Shown: positions 43,216 through 52,663 of the stretch, one piece after another
Layout: each line of letters opens with the position of its first letter
Position numbering within the stretch: position 1 is the first letter of the stretch
NCBI GenBank assembly: GCA_905221605.1
Contig: CAJNDS010002282.1
Span: 124,001-188,000, forward strand
Source of the DNA: Symbiodinium natans
Taxonomy: Eukaryota; Sar; Dinophyceae; Suessiales; Symbiodiniaceae
DNA: 64,000 nt
Direction of reading: 5' to 3'
Notes under the pieces: generated by a model
Database searches by the model: none
The model's input: only the letters and a program-made list of their open reading frames with translations
Told to the model about the DNA's origin: nothing
Made by a program: the position numbers and the translations under genes

Positions 43216-44964
43216 CTTCTTTCGAGCTCTCCAAAGTTTGGTGTGCGAGGTTTATGGAATCGCTATCAGCACTGGAAACCTGGAGGGGCCATTCCCTACC
43301 GAGGAGTGGCTGCCTGAAGCATGTCGGCCTTGAAAGAAGCCCTAAAGCCTAAACCCTTTCAGTTGCCCCGTGGAGCATGGCTAGACGGGTGGCACAAAAA
43401 CCCAAAGAAAACACCCTAAACCCTGGGCGATTCAACCCTAAACCCTAAATACAGGAAGCTTGAGGATGCAGCGATGTGATGCGACTCGTATTGTTGCAGA
43501 AACGCGACAATACCTGGAGCAAGAACTCGGTTACAACTCGCTTAGCTGGTGAGCACAGACATAGGCGACAGCTGTGAAGTGCGGTTTACTGGTGCAGACT
43601 TAATGGCCATGTGCAGCATGCTTGTAGTTAGCGTGTCAGGGGAGGGGAGAGGGGTTGGGGAGGGGGGGGGGGGGGGGGGGGGGGCAGGTCCTTGCCGCCA
43701 CCCGAACACCTCTCAGCTGCGTGCAAACCAAGGGGTACAACCTGTGCAAAGGGTGTTGGGGAGGAGCATTCTGCAACCAAGACGCCTGCCGACGTTATGG
43801 ACACATTGCGTTGTCAGGACGGCGAGCAGAAGTCCTGAAAAGCTGAAGTTTGTGCAGATGAACCTGCTATGTTGAAGCAAGCGCATGCCCGGAAGGACGG
43901 CATCAATAGTGCCGGCCGGCCGTCTCCATGGCTCATATCTGTTAAAGACAACTGTGTGCTACACTGTAGCACTGCTACAGTAGTCACTTCCCCAAGCAGT
44001 CAAGGCGGCAGGAGACAAAGAAAACGTCCCCAATGCACGTGACCGCTGAAGCTTTGTTTTCCTATCCCCAGCAAACATAATGTATGAATTGAGGGGGATG
44101 TATATACATATATATATATATATAGATATGTATACATATATACATATATATATATATATGTAGATATACATTCTGATTGATAAACATATGTGTATATTTG
44201 TATATTCAAACAACTTTTGCCGGGAACAGTAGGAGTCAAAGTCGTCTTGGCAGCCGAAAGGGTCTTCAGACTCCAGAAGTGTCTTCGCCAGAAGTGTCTT
44301 GTGAAGAGGAAATTCCTTCCCCCCCTGCCTCGAACAGAGCCCTGCTATACTAAACAATACATCTTGACAAGGCGTGGTACGTTGTGATACGATGTTGATG
44401 CACACCCATAATGCGAAAAGACTCGTAGTCAGAGTCAGGGGGTGCATTTATGGTTGTGTAAGCATCTTTGTGTCGGAACAAAACCTGATTCGGAAAATCT
44501 GGCGCGCGTCGCCCTTTTGGGGGGCATGCCCTAGGCCCATCTATGTCCAGGCCTCACACAGCACCTCCGCCCCCCGTCTCCCCCCCCCCCCCCAAAATGT
44601 GATTCACGGTGGTTTAGTATTTAGGGGGTAGGATGTAATTAGGGCTTTATAGGGTTTCGGCTTTCCCTTCTCCCCTCCGCCCCGTTGTTGCTCAACGGTG
44701 GTTCGGCTTGAGGGTTTGGGTTGAGGGTTCAGGGCTGGGACTTTTCACCGGGGCATTCCCACCTGTGGGAGCGGGGGGGCCCCCCCCGGTGTGGTGGGGT
44801 TGAGTTGCATGTTGTATATACGACGTGAGTGCAGTAGATAACCTTTCGGCACAAGCGCTCACGCTCTCTGGAATCCAAGTGTCGATCTGCAGAGTTTCCG
44901 ATGACACGTGTCAACTGTTGAACGTTGGGATTATCGGCGTGCTCCAAAACGCCCGGGACATTGG

Positions 44965-47555
44965 CCATGGATGCGCCAGCGCCGACCCTGTTTGGGAGCA
45001 CTGCCGTGGCCATAGGCTGCGTGGCCCTGCTGGCGGCACACTGGCATGCTACGAAGGCTTTTGCCCGCCCGTCGGTTTTGTCACAGCCTTGCTTCTCTAA
45101 TCTTCTCTAGCTCGCAGGCGGATGTGAAGTTCGGGGTGTCGAAGCTCCTCCACTTTGTGGAAGACTGGGCCGAAGCCTTACGAAGCAGAAGCCTTCTGAG
45201 ACGGGCCTTAAGCTTTAAGCATTGCAGCGTTGCAGTTGCCTCGTGGGAAGGGCTCCGGTCTCAGCCCCATGGCCGCCCGCGTCGAGGAGGAGCGGGTTTG
45301 CCGAGCGACTTGCCGGGTTCTGAGGGAAGCGTCTTTGTTTCCTTTAGTGTTTGGGGCTGTGACACAGAGCAAAAGGGGAGCGGCTCAACTCGCCTGGGCA
45401 AAAGACCAGCCACAGCCGCTCCACGCAGCTTCAAGATGTAGCGGCTGCCATTTTTCTGCATAAAATATAGCAACTTCGCATGCAGGCATGGCGCATGGTA
45501 ATCGATGGCTTAGCACTTTGTTGTACCTACGCATCGTGACGTAATACGGTGTAAGACAGAACGCTTGCCCTCTTCCGCGAGGAGCTCATGCAGGTGCGCG
45601 TGAAGATTTGTTTGTTGATCAACCGGCTCTGCGTTCATGTAGTTGTTGTTATGATGTTGCTCCTGGTGGCGGAGTTCCTCCGTGCACCCAGCCTGCAATC
45701 GACGTTCTGCTTGCTTCAATGTGTGGTTGCATACCTGTCTCATGCCCTGATCTTCACGTACCCGCGGATTGTGACATCTTCGGTCCTTCGCCCTTTGCGG
45801 CTGTTCTTCTTTGCGCTCATCTTGACGCTCATCTTAGTGAGTGGCTCCAACGACAGTACGGACGAGATTTTGGGGCGGCTGGGCTTTTGCCTGTCAGCAC
45901 AAGTTATTCAGGCGTTTGTTTTTCCCGTGGGTGCAATGACATTGGTGCAGTCCGTCTCCTATGCCGCTGCCCACACCTGGGTGACAGGGCAGGTGTTCGG
46001 CGCTGTAAACCTGTGGCTGGTAATTTTCCAATTGTGCCTACAGGCAATAATCTGTATCGCCCTCCCGATCATTTTCGAGTTCGCCGTTCGGGAGTGGATT
46101 GTGGCATCCTTCCAGTCGCAAGACTCAGACTCAATGATTGCGGGCTTTCGGCAGATGCTGAAAGGGATCTGTGATGGAGATTTGCTTCTGGACGGCAACT
46201 TCCAGATCTGCGGGAGCGCGCCGTGCCTTCAACGGCTCTTGTCAAGTAGCGAGGACTTTGCTGGACACAGCTTTCGGGAGCTCATCGTCGATGAGGAGGC
46301 GAGGGCAATGTTCGATCTCTTCCTGGGATCTGCCGCGGCCAAGGGCGACGGCGAAGAGGGCACCCAAGGTGGTGCCCCGCGGTGCCTGCGGGTGCCTCTG
46401 CGGGCCTTCTCGGGGCAGACGATTTCGGTGGACGTTTTCCACGTCCCTTTGCCACCCAGTCTCTGCGGTGAGAGCACCACCTATCACCTGCAGCTTGGTT
46501 GCGTCATGTCGGATATCTTGCTGCTATGTGAAGTATGGAAGTGCTGAGGCTTGCCCTGAAGGAGGATGTGCATTCCAGGCAGCTCCCAGAAGCACCTCTT
46601 TGGCATTGTGACACCTCTGCAGGTTGCTGGTGTTCTGTAGCGATTCCGGGGTTTTGTGTTTGGTGTGGGACACTAAGGCGGATCCGACGCACAATGCCGC
46701 CCGACTTGTTCTGGGAAGTCGTCTCGGGTCCCCTCCATGGGCTTCCCTTCCCCTTTGCCCCTTTGCCCCTTGCCCCAGGTTCTTCCCAGCAGCCTGCTGG
46801 CCTCCAGGCGCGCCCCGACAGCACGCTCTGCTGCAAGCAGTGCCGCCGCCTGGCGAACTTCGGAGATGGCATGGCGGTTGGGGTCTGCTTCGTGCTGCAT
46901 ATTTCGGCATAGAATATATGTAATGCATCGTGCAGCAGCGAGACTCCTGATTGCGGCAAGGACGTCGTGGAATGCTACGAGGAGCTGGTGGAGATGACGC
47001 TGCTGGTGAATGCCAGCACAGCACTGATGGACATCGAGGAGGCCCACCTGAGATTCGCGCCTTGGCTCCCACAGTTATCCCAGAGTGGCTGGCAACGTTG
47101 GTCGGCTCCCAAGGAGCGCACGACCGACGACTCCAAGGCGTGCTGTGCTGTTGCGAACATAGGGCGTGCACGTGCCGATGTGCTGCGTCTGCGGCTCGGA
47201 GGTGCAGATGGGGATGCCCACGCTAAAGCGCTTTGCACGGCCACTGGACTGGGCCGGCATCGACGCCGTCCTGCGCGGCTACGCGCGAACTGTGCAGAAG
47301 GCTTCGGCCCGCGGCCAGAAGGCCTTGCACTCGCAAAGGCAAAGGCCTTTCAGATTGCCGCTAGAAGCCTTGTTACCTGGCCAGGCGGTGGCGGAGGAGA
47401 AGCAGGCTACGGGCAGTGGAAGGGGTGTGCAGGTAATGGTCATGGTCACATTCGGTTGTAACGTGCTCAAGCTACTCAGCCTCTCGCTGCAGGCGTTGCC
47501 GGCGATGACGCTGCGCCTGCCCGGCGAGTCACGGAAGCACCTCCGATCAAGGCAT
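44965..47555 (+). CDS. Polytopic membrane protein with PAS-like domain
   Basis: The main exon, open from 45588 (or earlier) to about 46524, encodes five or so hydrophobic helices (VVVVMMLLLVAEFL; LRLFFFALILTLILVSG; AVNLWLVIFQLCLQAIICIA), then a cytoplasmic PAS-like segment: FRQMLKGICDGDLLLDGNFQ followed by CLQRLLSSSEDFAGHSFREL and DEEARAMFDLFL, the L-D-x-x-x-x-I pattern of a PAS core. A later exon from about 46963 reads VVECYEELVEMTLLVNASTA then LMDIEEAHLRF; another from about 47205 reads MGMPTLKRFARPLDWAGIDA. One more near 47494 begins ALPAMTLRLPGESRK. An upstream ATG exon at 44965 (MDAPAPTLFGSTAVAIGCVA) with a membrane helix may be the first exon. From memory, dinoflagellates carry many proteins with this layout, probably sensory, without known ligand. 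Exon 46525-46960 is not resolved. Confidence 0.65.
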
Positions 47556-47569
47556 CTTGCAGATCTTGC

Positions 47570-47622
47570 AGTATCATATATATATATATGTAATTATATA
47601 TACATATATATATATATATAAG
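47570..47622. repeat. TA microsatellite
   Basis: (TA)n with GTAATTA interruption following the last recognised exon of the PAS protein. Confidence 0.85.
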
Positions 47623-49319
47623 TATGGGGGACGTTTCGATTCGACATGATTAGACTCCGAACTGCGGCCCTACCCGCCGGCACCAGCTCCGCAGGCATGT
47701 GTCCATCAGCTCCCCCTTCCCGCGCGAGAACGCCACTGACGATGTCTTCCTTTTTTTGCATCTGACGCTTGGCGGTTTGAGGTCGCATGTCGAGGCAGAA
47801 GCACAAGCCTCCAAGTCAAATCATGGAGAAAACTCGGCTGTTTTGGCCTGTATCAGAGACCCCCCCCCCCCAGTTTTGCCGCATGGTGTTGGGTCTATAA
47901 GAATGGCGCAGCAGCTACAGCACTCTGATCATGCTATGGGTGCTAGCGATGTTACCTGTGACTTGCAACTCGCATGACAGTTCATATTTGTCTCGTTGTT
48001 ATCTGCTGTCTTCCGCTGCTACTGTTGTTACAATATGTTGTGGCATGTTGTGGCCAGACAAACCTGCATGTTATGCTCGGGGAACTGGGGCAGGAAGCAA
48101 ACCCAGATGTTCAAATCGGAGTTGTAGCTTCTCACAATGCTCAGCATCGACCCCATGTCTTAGCCGCAAGTGCTCTCGGCGCGACTTGGGTGCATGGAAT
48201 GGTTCACATTGGGCCGGCCGGGGATGATGCCTTTGAGTGGAAGAGGTAACGGCCCCTTATGGTCACGAGAGGAAGGTCACGAAAGTGTGGGAGTGATGGG
48301 TGTGCGTATGCGTGCATGGTTTTGATCCCAAGCTGCAAAGGGTGGGCTTCGAGGGGCCTTCGCCACCGCCGACGTCTCGCCTGGGGGACCTGGACGAGAA
48401 CCAGCGACCCAGCTGCAAGGGGGTTCTCGGCTGCCACAGACGTTTCCGGATGACCGGAAACTGCCAGGCTGCCAGAGGGAAAATCGTTCCGAGTTCTTCC
48501 GAGTCATGCGAGGTGTCAGTCGCCGCCTTTGACTGCGGGTCAGGAGGCGCGAGTGGACCTGCAGCCCGAAAGATATGCCCCCACATGCCCCCACACTTCG
48601 TCCTCCAATCTCAAGACTCGGGGGCTGCTGCAACCTCGTCCTGAATCTCGTGAACGATCTCGTAAAGTCAGATGCGTGGGCCAAGCTGCAACTCCTGCAA
48701 GGTGGCCTAACATCCAAGCGTATCTATAGGCCCCATGTTTGGCTTAGGTGGCCAACCTTGAACTCAAAGGGGAACATCCTCTTTGCTTGTGAAAGCAGTG
48801 CCCGACCGCGCGACCACGCCTTGTGGAGGAGCCCTCACCGTCGGCCGTGGGGCCACAGCGGCGGTCGAGGCCCCGATGCGGGTGCCAGGTGCAGCCTAAT
48901 TCGGGTTTAGGGTTTCGGGTGGAGAATGAATGTGTGCTCTTTGAAATGATTGCGGGAAGGAGCGTGCGCGTGCCTAAGGCAGGTCCCAGGATAGCTTGGT
49001 CTTCTTCCAAGTGGGGTCGCCCCGCATCGCAGAGGCGCCGCCGGAAGCGTTCTGTTGCGGATGAGAGGCGAGCAACAGAAGATTCAAGCCCCACGTGAGA
49101 GGCGTCATTTTAAGACACAGTTCTGAGACGTGGCCCGCCTGCCAAAGAAGAGCGTAGTCTCTCGCTTTGATCCTTGAGTGTGGCGACGATGTGAACATAT
49201 GTGAACCCCCTGGCAATTTGCTTTCTTTGGGGTTTTGTTTTTCCAGGCCTAGCCTCGTCCTTCTTGAAATGCATCTCTGACTCTGTATACCAAACCTCGG
49301 GGCATCCAGGCGGATGCAA
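47623..49319. other. No firm gene
   Basis: A plus frame at about 48060-48249 reads LHVMLGELGQEANPDVQIGV, then LAASALGATWVHGMVHIGPA and stops. It looks protein-like and could be an exon of an unidentified enzyme. Other frames at 48259-49098 on both strands are open without motifs. A poly-C run lies at 47862-47872. Confidence 0.35.
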
Positions 49320-49690
49320 AATTCCCCTAAATACTCATCCTTTTGATCGAAAGATTCCTTTCATTCCCTGAGAATTCCAAAATGGATAGGAAGATGAGGT
49401 ATCAAATCATCGTGAATTATTTCATATTTCTTTTTTGGCTCAATATATGTTCTAATTCTCTCTCAATCAATCTATTTCATTCTTAAATAATGATATCATG
49501 CATGGGCTTCAAACAAATCTTCCTTATAGGTTAACCTCATAAATTTGAATAGGTATCTTTTCAAGGATATATCCCTATAAAAGGCTACGGGCTCGACCCC
49601 TATTTTCGCTCTGCGGCCGCCCTGTCGGATGCCCCGCCTCCTCTTCCGGTCCATTTGGCTGCTTGTGAGGGCCTTGCAGGGGGATCCTGA
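49320..49690. other. AT-rich segment, left part of island
   Basis: Composition shifts abruptly to AT-rich (TTATTTCATATTTC, CAATCAATCTATTTCATTC) with no gene. It leads into a palindrome cluster and the 34-bp satellite. The same texture resumes at 51346, after the satellite. Confidence 0.7.
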
Positions 49691-49792
49691 AAATTCCGGG
49701 AATTTTAACACGTTTTGTCTAAAAATCCTGGGAATTTTGGGAATCATCCGGAGCTGAAAATTCCCGGAATTTTAGGAATTGTCCGGATTGAG
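49686..49792. repeat. Cluster of GAAAATTCCNGGAATTTT palindromes
   Basis: Three imperfect copies of an 18-bp palindrome: GAAAATTCCGGGAATTTT at 49690, AAAATCCTGGGAATTTTGG at 49723 and GAAAATTCCCGGAATTTTAG at 49756, each followed by a TTGTCCGG or CATCCGG word. They sit exactly at the left edge of the satellite. Confidence 0.75.
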
Positions 49793-49794
49793 GT

Positions 49795-51345
49795 TTGGGT
49801 TTTCCTTGGGCTGTCACGGCTTGGTCCGCTTGGGCGGTTTTGGGCTGTCACGGTGTTGTCCGCTTGGTCGAAATTGGGCTGTCACGGCGTTGTCCGCTTG
49901 GTCCGCTTGGGCGATTTTGGGCTGTCATGGTGTTGTCTGCTTGGTCGGTTTTGGCCTGTCACGGTGTTGTCCGCTTGGGCGGTTTTGGGCTTTCACGGTG
50001 TTGTCCGTTTGGTCGATTTTGGGCTGTCACGGTATTGTCCGCTTGGTCCGCTTGGGCGGTTTTGGGCTGTCGCGGTGTTGTCCGCTTGGGCGGTTTTGGG
50101 TTGTCACGGTGCTGTCCGCTTGGTCGGTTTTGGGCCGTCATTGTTGTCCGTTTGTTTTGGGTTGTCACGGTGTTGTCTGTTTGGTCGGATGTTCGTTGTC
50201 ACGGTGTTGTCCGCTTGTGTTTTGGACTGTCACGGTGTTGTCTGCTTGGTCGGTTTTGGGTTGTTATGGTGTTGTCCGCTTGGTCTGCTTTGGTGGTTTT
50301 GGGTTGTCATGGTGTTGTCTGTTTGGTCGGTTTTGGGTTGTTGTGGTCAGTTGTGGTATTGTCCGTTTGGTCCGCTTGGGTGGTTTTGGGTTGTCATGGT
50401 GTTGTCCGCTTGGTCTGTTTTGGGCTGTCACGGTGTTGTCTGCTTGGGCGGTTTTGGGCTGTCACGGTGTTGGCCGCTTGGGCGGTTTTGGGTTGTCACA
50501 ATGTTGTCCGCTTCGTCGATTTTGGATTGTCATGGTGTTGTCCGCTTGGGTGGTTTTGGGTTGTCACGAAGTTGTCCGCTTGGTCGGTTTTGGGCTGTCA
50601 TGGTGTTGTCTGCTTGGGCGGTTTTGGGCTCTCATGGTGTTGTCCGCTTGGTCGGTTTTGGGTTGTCATGGTGTTGTCCGCTTGGTCCGCTTGGGCGATT
50701 TTGGGTTGTCATGGTGTTGTCTGCTTGGTCGGTTTTGGGTTGTCATAGTGTTGTCCGCTTGGTCCGCTTGGGTGGTTTTGGGTTGTCACGGTATTGTCCG
50801 CTTGGTCGGTTTTGGGTTGTCATAGTGTTGTCCGTTTGGTCCGCTTGGTCCGCTTGGGTGGTTTTGGGTTGTTATGGTGTTGTCTGTTTGGTCGGTTTTG
50901 AGTTGTTATAATGTTGTCTGTTTGGTCCGCTTGGGTTGTCACGGTGTTGTCGATTTGGGCGATTTTGGGTTGTCATGGTGTTGTCTGCTTAGTCTGTATG
51001 GGGTGATTTTGGGTTGTCATGGTATTGTCTGGTTGGTCGGTTTTGGGCCGTTATGGTGTTGTCTGTTTGTTTTGGGTTGTCACGGTGTTGTCTGTTTGGT
51101 CGGATGTTCGTTGTCACGGTATTGTCTGCTTGGGCGGTTTTGGGCTGTCATGGCATTGTCTGTTTGGTCCGCTTTGGTGGTTTTGGGTTGTCATGGTGTT
51201 GTCTGTTTGGTCAATTTTGGGTTGTTATTATGGTATTGTTTGTTTGGTCTGCTTGGGTGCGTTTTGGGTTGTTATGGTAATATTTGTTTGGTCGATTTGG
51301 GATTGCCATGGCGGTGTTTGTTTGGTCCGATTGGGCGATTTTAGA
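49795..51345. repeat. 34-bp satellite with 9-bp insert variants
   Basis: About 45 copies of a unit reading CGGTTTTGGGCTGTCACGGT plus GTTGTCCGCTTGGG, 34 bp, with T/C variation that increases toward the right end. Some units carry an extra nine bases (TTGGTCCGC duplication). Because 34 is not a multiple of three, three units (102 bp) restore the frame. All three plus-strand frames stay open for 300 to 400 codons and encode the same 34-residue repeat (FGLSRCCPLG, FWAVTVLSAW, LGCHGVVRLV). No start context or composition suggests it is translated. Confidence 0.9.
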
Positions 51346-52500
51346 TTGTCCCGATATTCTATTTATATTCTTAATATTATCTAATGGGAAACTTTATAAT
51401 TTCTACTAATTCAGATTTAGATTCGTTTATTTTTATTTCTCAATCAAAATATGGTATCGCATTATTAAGCCACCCTTTCATTTTTTTCAGATTTATTCAA
51501 GCTTCTCTAGCGTTACAAATCCCGCTCTTAGATATATGTCTCGGGTTGGTACGACTACCACAACATCTTGATTCCTAGCTAATTTTACGAATCCTTCCCT
51601 ATCATTGGCAAAATCCGTCAAAAATTTGTCACCAATTATCTGGGAGTCATTCTTATATTTTTTAGGACGTGAGGTTCAATTCTTTTCTATTTGCTCTGAT
51701 CTTTGGTCCGTATTTGCCGTCCGCATTTTTTCTTGATATTCCTTAGTCTCTTTTAGAGATTGGCAGACGTATATGCCGTCGATGGAATCGACGGGTCCCC
51801 TCTAGTTTGAATTATTTGGATCGAATGTCTCTGGTCTACAATGTTTTAGATGATTGCTTGTAGATCTGGTATGATTAAATATTCGTAGATCAAATAGAAT
51901 GATACTTGTAGATATTTGAAAGAACTTAATTCTGAATGAAATGATAATATACGTATTTTGAAATTATTTCGATCGGTTAGATTTTGAGAATCTAGACATA
52001 TATTTATGATCTTTCATTTTCTTTATATTGAGTAGATATTAAATAAATTTCTTCTTTATATATTTCTTAGGGAGGGATTTTTTAGATAAATGATATTATA
52101 TTCTATAGATGATTATATTCGATCATAAGAATTTTAGGATTTCTATTGATATTCATATTTTCAATTTGATATGATAGGAATATTTTAGATATTTTATTTT
52201 GAAGAATTTATAAAATATATTTAATAGATGAATATTCTGATGGACTTACGATAATTATTTCTATCTTCGAAAATAAATATATATGATAGAATATGTTTGA
52301 AATAAAAAATTTTCGATTATAATATGAAAATTTGGAATCTATTTGAAATGTCATCGATATTCTTCTTCTGATATTTGATTTTTTAATATTCTTTATTTAA
52401 AATCTATCATTTTTTCTTTATTTGGATTTAATCTTTCTATGATAACGCATGGTTTGAAATCTTCTTGTCTTGAGATATCGTTGGCTACTCATTTGTCGTC
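51346..52500. other. AT-rich island, right part, origin unknown
   Basis: About 1.15 kb of strongly AT-rich sequence without repeats, recognised genes or codon bias. A 64-codon open frame (51384-51578) has no match I recognise. It contrasts sharply with the GC-balanced DNA around it and abuts the LTR at 52501. It could be a captured organellar or foreign fragment, a decayed satellite domain or an assembly join; the sequence alone does not decide. Confidence 0.6.
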
Positions 52501-52643
52501 TGCGGAAATGCAAAGCTTCCCCGCACTGGCGCACATAGTTGTTTTGCTCGCTTGAGCCATTCAGTTAACGGTCAAGGTCGGATGCATAGCTGTTGCGCTT
52601 CTGGTTTTACTGGACTATACAAGAAAGAAGCTCTGCTTTCACA
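52501..52643 (-). repeat. 3' LTR (143 bp)
   Basis: Begins TG and ends CA. Identical to 60980-61122 except T at 52536 versus C at 61015. Read in the element's direction it contains the nine bases TGGCTCAAG, the same as the 3' end of the dinoflagellate spliced leader. No clear polypurine tract precedes it; the nearest is AAAAAGA at about 52652-52658 (opposite strand). Confidence 0.95.
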
Positions 52644-52663
52644 TCCATGGTCTTTTTAAGACC

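Larger units (their letters stand above)
41246..44964. other. Repeat-rich, gene-poor stretch
   Basis: Contains a CCCTAAA array, a long family C fold-back element, homopolymer C and G runs (41921-41936, 42127-42150, 43663-43684, 44580-44594) and a TA microsatellite (44098-44165). Open frames at 42493-42681, 42706-42981 and 43549-43875 are short and unidentified. Around 43170-43450 more CCCTAAA/TTTAGGG words occur. Confidence 0.5.

Noticed and set aside
49428-49444. Spliced-leader-like TTTTGGCTCAA
   Set aside because: In AT-rich noncoding DNA with no downstream ORF and no match to the 5' half of the leader.
49715-51384. Long plus-strand ORFs (up to 398 codons) with repeating LSAW/GCHGVV motifs
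   Set aside because: They are three frame versions of a 34-bp non-triplet satellite; no single frame is preserved over the others.
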